The notes beneath the pieces are model-generated. The model was not told where the DNA came from and ran no database searches. It saw nothing but the letters and a program-made list of their open reading frames with translations. This document shows positions 17,065-22,196 of a stretch of 22,196 nucleotides of DNA, piece after piece (position 1 is the stretch's first letter; the number at the start of each line of letters is the position of its first letter). This DNA comes from Gracilaria caudata (Eukaryota > Rhodophyta > Florideophyceae > Gracilariales > Gracilariaceae): NCBI GenBank assembly GCA_030374735.1, contig JASCIV010000351.1, positions 1-22,196 on the forward strand, read 5' to 3'. Both the position numbers and the translations under genes were made by a program.

Positions 17065-18136
17065 TAATTTTTGGTTGCAGTCCCAAGCCAAATGCTTTTT
17101 CACTTGGTCACCAAAAATGCATTGCTTTCAATCGATGGCTGTAGTAAAGTATGTATGCTGTTTTAAAAAAGATATGAGCTCCAAATTCCATAATGGATTT
17201 TAGCGCTCCAGTTCGCGTGGATTTCAAATACTGTTTGGCAAATCAATGCAAATCAATGGTGAAATGCTACGTACGACTGGGCAACAAGCCGAACACCCAG
17301 ATATGGTCGAAATATGCTCTAAGCGAGCAATAACGAACAATGTTTTCTGGCCACCATCACCAAGACCCATACGTGCACTGCGTCAACATATTATGATTCC
17401 GTTTCGCCAATACAAGGGTGCCATGCATCGAGCAGTCATCGCCGTCAATCTCGATGGTAGGTGTTATGAATGCTTTCCTCTAGCAATGAGGAAGCAATGA
17501 GGAAGCGGCTGTGAGTTGAACGCTGGGCGATCTGAAGAGCGTTGCGGCTGTTACGGGTGATGGGCTCGAAGAAAACAATGCAAACCGTTATATCGGAAGA
17601 GGATGGGCGTATACGCGCTGTCTCGGATGCAAAGCGCCCAGCTGCATCAAAGAAAATGAAGGTTCCCAACCGTTGTGTCAAATTTTCAACAGCCATCTCA
17701 GCAATCCCCGTCCAGGTCATGTGACATGCCCAAAGTTTGGCAACGTCATCCACACATAGTCGTAGTAATTGGACACCGCACTGTAACAGTAGTCATAGCG
17801 TAGTGGTACCTCCCTCTCTTTGCCTACAGCGAAAGGGAAAACCCTTACCTCATTATGTCATTATAATTTGTTTAACTGATTACTGCAGCACTCAGTACGC
17901 TTTGGCAAAGATTTGAAGTCAAATTGTTGGAAGTTCTCCCTTCTTTATCGTTCTACAGTACAAGTAACTCATCGAGCTCAGCACCTGATGAATTTGTACA
18001 ATTTAATTTGTTGCTTCCGCGCACGCAACTCTTGCGTTGCGTGATTTGCGGAGCTCATAAGATTTCGGCCGGCGCGACGATGAACAATAACTGCACCGCA
18101 ATTTACTCTGCTTACAAGAAGCTACTTTTTGCTGGC
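17065..18136. other. Intergenic stretch with unassigned open frames
   Basis: Two frames face each other: 17246-17500 (+, 84 codons) and 17445-17753 (-, 102 codons), plus 17542-17724 (+). None has a recognisable domain, a TATA box or a signal peptide. They may be remnants of an old gene or chance frames. The sequence ATGAGGAAGCA is tandemly repeated near 17486-17504. Confidence 0.35.
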
Positions 18137-18805
18137 TCAATCGCCCTCTGCAATGATGCAAGTCTCGTTATCGGCGTTGGAAGCGTCCGCGCTGAGAAAC
18201 TGGAACGCACCAGCCGTCACTTGCTTCCCACTACGTGCACTAAGCACATGCAACGCCGACCTCGAGATCTGCGTGGCTGGCGCCTGCCCACTCGCAAGCT
18301 CATTGCAATACTGGATGTTGCCGTCCGGAAACGGATAAATGTACGGAAGCGCCTTTCGCACACACTTCTCCAACACGGGTACACCCAAGCCAAACAGCGA
18401 GTCACGCATGTATCGCAGTGGTTTCCGTGATCTGCCGTCACAGTCAGTCAAGTAGAACGGCGTAAAGATCAGCAGCGAGAACTCCGACAGCAACGGCTCG
18501 CACGGTTCGAAAAACTCTTCGAATTGCTCCTCGTCGCGTAGTTGCGGCAGCGGAAACGTGAACTTGGCTGAGCAGTTCGCGAACGGAGGGTCGAATACTA
18601 CAAATCTTTTCTTGCGATAGCAGCGATACTTACTGTGGCCAAGCTTGTCGTACCTGCACTCATAGTCGGCGCAACATGCGGAAACCGGAGTGCAGCTCTG
18701 CCCTTAGCCACGACATTTGTGTACTTTGAACACTTGCAGACGCGCTGAGACTCGAACGATGATCGCAACCATGCTCAAGTAAAGAATCAGTTTTGGGTGC
18801 GTCAT
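18137..18805 (-). pseudogene. Secreted knottin-like protein gene with one in-frame stop
   Basis: From the ATG at 18805 the frame encodes a signal peptide (about MTHPKLILYLSMVAIIVRVS) and stops at TAA 18706-18704 after residue 33. The same frame then stays open for another 189 codons to the stop at 18137. Cysteines on both sides of the stop form a C-x7-C-x5-CC-x3-C-x10-C pattern, counting the stop as one position, like inhibitor cystine knots. A longer C-terminal domain follows with about seven further cysteines (for example DPPFANCSAKF and NETCIIAEGD at the end). A TATA box lies at 18881-18887, 76 bp before the ATG. Only the single stop codon breaks the gene, so it is a very recent pseudogene, an assembly error or a read-through case. 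A short intron hiding the TAA is possible but no good splice signals were found. Family not recognised; any toxin or antimicrobial role is speculation. Confidence 0.6.
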
Positions 18806-18880
18806 TGTAGCTGCAGCGACGGATGAGGACGTTCGGAGATGCAACGAATACGTACATAGTGGTGAAGCGGAGCAAAGCGC

Positions 18881-18887
18881 TTATATA
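18881..18887 (-). promoter_or_regulatory. TATA box of the interrupted knottin-like gene
   Basis: The minus strand reads CTGTATATAAGCGC, 76 bp before the ATG at 18805. The core matches the TATA box of the 2944-3465 gene. Confidence 0.65.
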
Positions 18888-18905
18888 CAGTTTCGATGCA
18901 AGTTG

Positions 18906-20386
18906 AATCTGAACCAGAATCTGATTACACTCAAGCCGTGATCCAATAAAATCGCTTTCTCAATGTGCAAATTCTGTTGGCAAATGGATGCAAACCAAGT
19001 GCGCGTAAGTGTAGCAGTCTGTAGCGCAGTAATCGAATAACTTCTAGAATCTTTCGTGTGATAAATAAGTATAAATTCAGTGTACTGTATTGGCCAAGAC
19101 TACGACTGTAGACGCACGCGCAACTACGAAAATCAAGGCTGGTGTGGTGCTCGGGGTAGGTCTCGAGTAGTTGCATAGAGTCTTAGATGCAATTGCAGCT
19201 TCTCTAACTATGCCTTACAACCTCTTTTATGTACAATAAACCTTTTCTCTTTCAGCTAAACACCAGTGCTATTATCCAATAGCTTTTTTGACGTGTTCGG
19301 ACAGCTTTAACACTGTTACAACCGCTACTTTTCCAACATATAACTTTAGTTCACATTTTATACCTTTTATGCCTTTTATGTCTTTTTTATTTTGTATTTT
19401 ATATATATTGTTCTCTTTTCTTTGTTTTTTCTTCCTGAAAACCTTTTCAGTAAATTTTGAGCATGAGTACTTCACATTGGTGTTTCCCCTATTTGTGTCA
19501 AAAAGATGTAAAGACAATAGATTGGTTTTTGTTAAGGATTTTGTACCCCACTCGAACCAATAAAAGTATACTCTCATCGGACGTTTACAAGCGCATATCT
19601 GCCAATGAAGTAGAAGTTAATTTGCAAGTGTATGGATACAGTCAAAATCTTTGTAATATCCGGTATTTATTTTTCGCAGATCGCAAATGCCATTCATTTG
19701 TCTTGTTCAGTAAGTTTTGGGCGATATAATTGAAAATGACCAACAGATGTACGAAAAAAGGTTGTAGGTAATAATATTTTGACGTTTTGACTTTCAAAAT
19801 GTCTGAGAGAAAGAATGAGAACCTTTTTTCTTCGATTGTTAAGTTACAAAGTTCATAGATGCTCGACGCCATCATTAGAAGTTCGTAACCTCACATTCTT
19901 TGATTCATTGAGAAATATTTTATTCTGACGTACGTGGTACTGCTCTACTAGGATAAAGTTTTGGGTAGGGATTTATGGGGAGTCCTTCGCTTTCTCCAGT
20001 AAAAAAATGGTTTAGTTGTTCTCTTGACTCTAATATTTTTATCTTTTCACGGATAAAATGGAAGTAGTTTTCCTCTCTGGTATAGCGCCCATATGGCATA
20101 CAACTAGATAGCATAATTGTAGTAGAAGTTCTTCTTCAAATTCATCCTTAAGCCGTGACTGGCTCCTACTATTTTAAATAAGAGAGGTATATTTTCTGGT
20201 TTGACAAAGGGGCATTTTTCTTGAGAAAATCTCTGGACGGATATGTATTATATTCGATACTATTACATTTTGTGTAGAACCGAACTTAGATATATTCTTG
20301 AGGGGAGTATGCGTATAGTTTTCTCTTAGGCAATAAGTCTTATATTCGTCTAATTAATATGGATTTATATTGGTAGGAATTAGGAT
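18906..20386. other. Intergenic to AT-rich stretch
   Basis: Up to about 19,290 the composition resembles the gene-bearing part; after that it is strongly AT-rich with long pyrimidine tracts (19,360-19,450). No gene is recognised. It lies downstream of the Ty3/Gypsy remains on their own strand, so it may contain the 3' untranslated region or a degraded LTR, but I found no clear TG...CA ends. Confidence 0.4.
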
Positions 20387-20419
20387 TCAGTTCAATATGA
20401 AAGAGGGAGAAGTTCTTCC

Positions 20420-20716
20420 CTTTATAGTGCTCCGAGTACTTGCTTTGTATTTTTGCAAGAGATCTCAAGATATTTGGGGTCCGTTTCCGGGATCCAGGGT
20501 CTTCGAATCTTCCCCTTCTCTTCGAAGTAAGTACTCGATCTTAGAGTCTATCATTCTGTTGCGGATTATGCTAAGGTCGATCTTGTTACGATGGATTAAT
20601 CGCTGAATATCCATTTGCGTTCGATGTGAATTATCACCCGTAAATGGTTTAAATAAGGAAACATGGAATGTATGGTGTAAGTCCTTGTATTCTGATGGAA
20701 GTAAAAGCTTGTACGA
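20420..20716 (-). pseudogene. Integrase tail and chromodomain-like remnant of Ty3/Gypsy pol
   Basis: The frame begins SYKLLLPSEYKDLHHTFHVS, the typical segment (YxLxLPxEYxxIHxVFHVSLLKP) near the end of Ty3/Gypsy integrases. It continues FKPFTGDN, then a chromodomain-like stretch KIEYLLRREGED. TGA at 20467-20465 interrupts the frame, after which chromodomain-tail-like residues (DLLQKYKAS) follow in the same frame. Domain identity rests on motif order; there is no function in this state. Confidence 0.65.
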
Positions 20717-21577
20717 GGATCCCGATTTCTGAAGTGCAACCCCTCTCAGAGGTGTTTTTACCGACTTAGTCGTTTGAGTTACTGTACTGAGGAAGTTATG
20801 AGTATTACCGCTAATAGCGGGTGTATCGGGTGCATCACCTGCGTCTTACCGGCCGCGTGCTCTACATGCGCCGTGGAAGTGACTGCACGCCGATGGAACA
20901 CGTGCAACACGGTATAGTTGGGTTGGAGGTTGGCACAGCATTGCTGGTATATTTCCTAATATTAATTAGTATATTTTACCTACACTGTAGGGAGGTAGAG
21001 CTACTATATAGTGTCAAGGCCAAAGGCCCTGACACTCAAGTAAACCTCCCCAACCAGGGGGTTCCCGACTAAGTCGTGTCTCAGCTCTGATAGCTTTCCG
21101 CCTCGGCGTGTCGTTAACCTCCCCGCGGAGCGTGCGCACCCGTAGTGTACGGACTATCATCGCCCTTGGCATGTCTAGAGACACTATCTATTTTACCGTT
21201 CTACACCGGCCGTTATCAGGGTATACACCGTGTTCTCGCCCCTGTATATGGTTGGTTTTCCGATATCTCGTGACTGTCCTCCGTGCCCTCGAGGCCCGTT
21301 TTCTTTGTTGTCTTCCCACTGTTTGTGGTTGTTCCTTCCCCATCTTCGGGTTATCATACTCCGTAAGGAGGAACCTTATACGCACTTTCGTGGTCCACAA
21401 CCGTCTACGACGTGTACTTTGTAAGTCTCCGACGCTTTTCGTGAAGGCTGACCCCGGACTTACACCCCGGAATCGCCGTGTCAGTTTGGAGAGGCTCTAC
21501 CACCGAGCTACCTCAACAGAGGACGAGATCTTGAACTTCTCGGTGTGTTTTGGGGTTTTTCCCATTGCACTACATTT
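20717..21577. other. GC-richer block splitting the retrotransposon
   Basis: This block separates the two integrase pieces and is visibly more GC-rich than the AT-rich retrotransposon DNA. It contains a strong hairpin at 21010-21036 (AGTGTCA/TGACACT with AGGCC/GGCC inside) and repeated AACCTCCCC words (21043, 21115). An open frame at 21108-21641 (+) has no recognisable motif and runs antisense into the integrase remnant, so it is not called a gene. Ends and target duplication are not clear. Confidence 0.45.
21010..21036. repeat. Hairpin in the inserted block
   Basis: AGTGTCA and TGACACT flank AGGCC-AAA-GGCCC; perfect 7-bp outer arms and 4-5 bp inner arms. Confidence 0.6.
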
Positions 21578-21887
21578 CGTTTTGCCAATAATTTTAAAAG
21601 GGCCAATGTACTTGTACGTAAACTTACGGGAACGTCCCTGAGGGATTCTAAGGGTTTTGGAAGATAAAAGGACATATTCATCAATATTGAAAGACATTTG
21701 TGTCTCCAGAATCATTGATATTGTCGGCGTTACGAGTATTTGCTTTTTGGATAGATATTTGAGCCAATTTGTTGGGTTTTTGAATATCTTTTATGAGTGT
21801 TGTAGAAGCATCATTACTGGAAGGATCTGTAGTGCAAACTGTCCGGGACGGAAAAAGAACCAACCCCGCCGGCGGAAAGACACCCAC
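21578..21887 (-). pseudogene. Integrase GPY/F-region remnant of Ty3/Gypsy pol
   Basis: One frame (21887-21681) holds the helix-like stretch LIKDIQKPNKLAQISIQKAN before the GPY/F module. A different frame (from 21715) holds FNIDEYVLLSSKTLRI and then KYIGPFKIIG, the GPY/F motif itself. The pieces overlap with a frame change near 21690-21715, so the gene is frameshifted. The homologous continuation is found only at 20716, on the far side of the GC-richer block. Confidence 0.7.
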
Positions 21888-22196
21888 GGTGTTGAACCCG
21901 TGCTCTCGGGGATGGTAGCACAGAGGGAGAACCCTTCGTTAGGGATTGCGCGTGCCAGGCGTAACTCCGGGAATCCCCTTGCTGCGAGGCAGACGAAGGT
22001 AGGGTAGATCGGCCCACGTGGTGGAATCTGTAGAGCAAAATGCCCTCGGAAGGGATGAGTGCTCATACTCTTCATAAGAGTTGATCCGGATATCCGGTCG
22101 AAGCACCGCTATTAGGAATACTTATTAGGCTATTTCTATTTTGGCCCTATTAGGGGATGCCCAATAGTGGGTTATTATGAGTTGCACACGTGTGCG
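21888..22196. other. End of window, no gene
   Basis: No reading frame is recognised. Features are a perfect 12-bp palindrome CCGGATATCCGG at 22086-22097, several TATTAG repeats after 22110, and GCACACGTGTGC at 22184-22195. The segment 22018-22042 resembles 21815-21842 (GGAxCTGTAGxGCAAA), a diverged direct repeat about 200 bp apart. Confidence 0.4.

Larger units (their letters stand above)
20387..21887 (-). mobile_element. Decayed Ty3/Gypsy retrotransposon, interrupted
   Basis: Two minus-strand pieces match consecutive parts of a Ty3/Gypsy integrase C-terminus (see the separate entries). They lie in the correct order but about 0.86 kb apart, so the copy is split by an insertion or rearrangement. 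The upstream reverse transcriptase part is not in the window or is unrecognisable. Confidence 0.65.

Noticed and set aside
18137..18493. 118-codon frame read as a separate gene
   Set aside because: It starts at TTG and is only the 3' part of the frame beginning at 18805 with a signal peptide.
21108..21641. 177-codon plus-strand frame
   Set aside because: It runs antisense through the integrase remnant and has no motif or ATG start of its own.
1..22196. CRISPR array, rRNA, prophage or bacterial operon
   Set aside because: No regular direct repeats with spacers, no conserved rRNA blocks and no Shine-Dalgarno-spaced operons; gene style is eukaryotic.

Overview
The window looks like nuclear DNA of a eukaryote. 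Genes are compact and mostly intronless, several have a clear TATA box about 75-130 bp before the ATG, most products carry N-terminal secretion signals, one gene has a convincing short spliceosomal intron, and decayed transposons are present. A multicellular red alga with an intron-poor genome (Chondrus-like) fits best. That is an inference from style, not from a marker gene.

Layout. (1) Positions 1-13,000 are organised by three tandem minus-strand copies of a gene for a secreted lactonase/beta-propeller protein: 1-235 (5' part only, runs off the window), 5299-6615 and 10986-12281. Duplicated flanks come with the genes: homologous upstream DNA in all three, and homologous downstream DNA after copies 2 and 3. 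The modules are therefore about 2.5-3 kb and are separated by two unrelated spacers. Spacer 1 holds a 398-bp foldback MITE (about 1636-2033) and a gene for a small secreted cysteine-rich protein (2944-3465). Spacer 2 holds a two-exon gene for a single-pass membrane protein (8127-9050, 81-nt intron) and a galaxin-like repeat protein (9272-9823). The two spacers share a diverged 170-bp repeat in opposite orientations.

(2) Positions 13,000-15,650 have no convincing protein gene. At 14,390-14,640 a TATA box is followed by a run of strong stem-loops, a candidate structured non-coding RNA. (3) 15652-17064 is a plus-strand gene for a secreted protein built of ephrin-receptor-like/TNFR-like cysteine repeats. 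(4) 18137-18805 is a minus-strand secreted protein with a knottin-like cysteine pattern, interrupted by a single in-frame TAA after residue 33. (5) From about 19,290 to the end the DNA is AT-rich with decayed Ty3/Gypsy integrase and chromodomain remains on the minus strand (20,420-21,887), split by a GC-richer block of roughly 0.8 kb.

Taken together, every confidently coding gene but one encodes a predicted secreted protein, and most of these are cysteine-rich. An extracellular-matrix or cell-surface gene neighbourhood is the simplest reading. No enzymatic pathway or known defence system is visible. The most interesting leads are the gene-conversion-like pattern in the lactonase array, the candidate structured RNA, the interrupted knottin gene and the palindromic promoter of the 2944-3465 gene.
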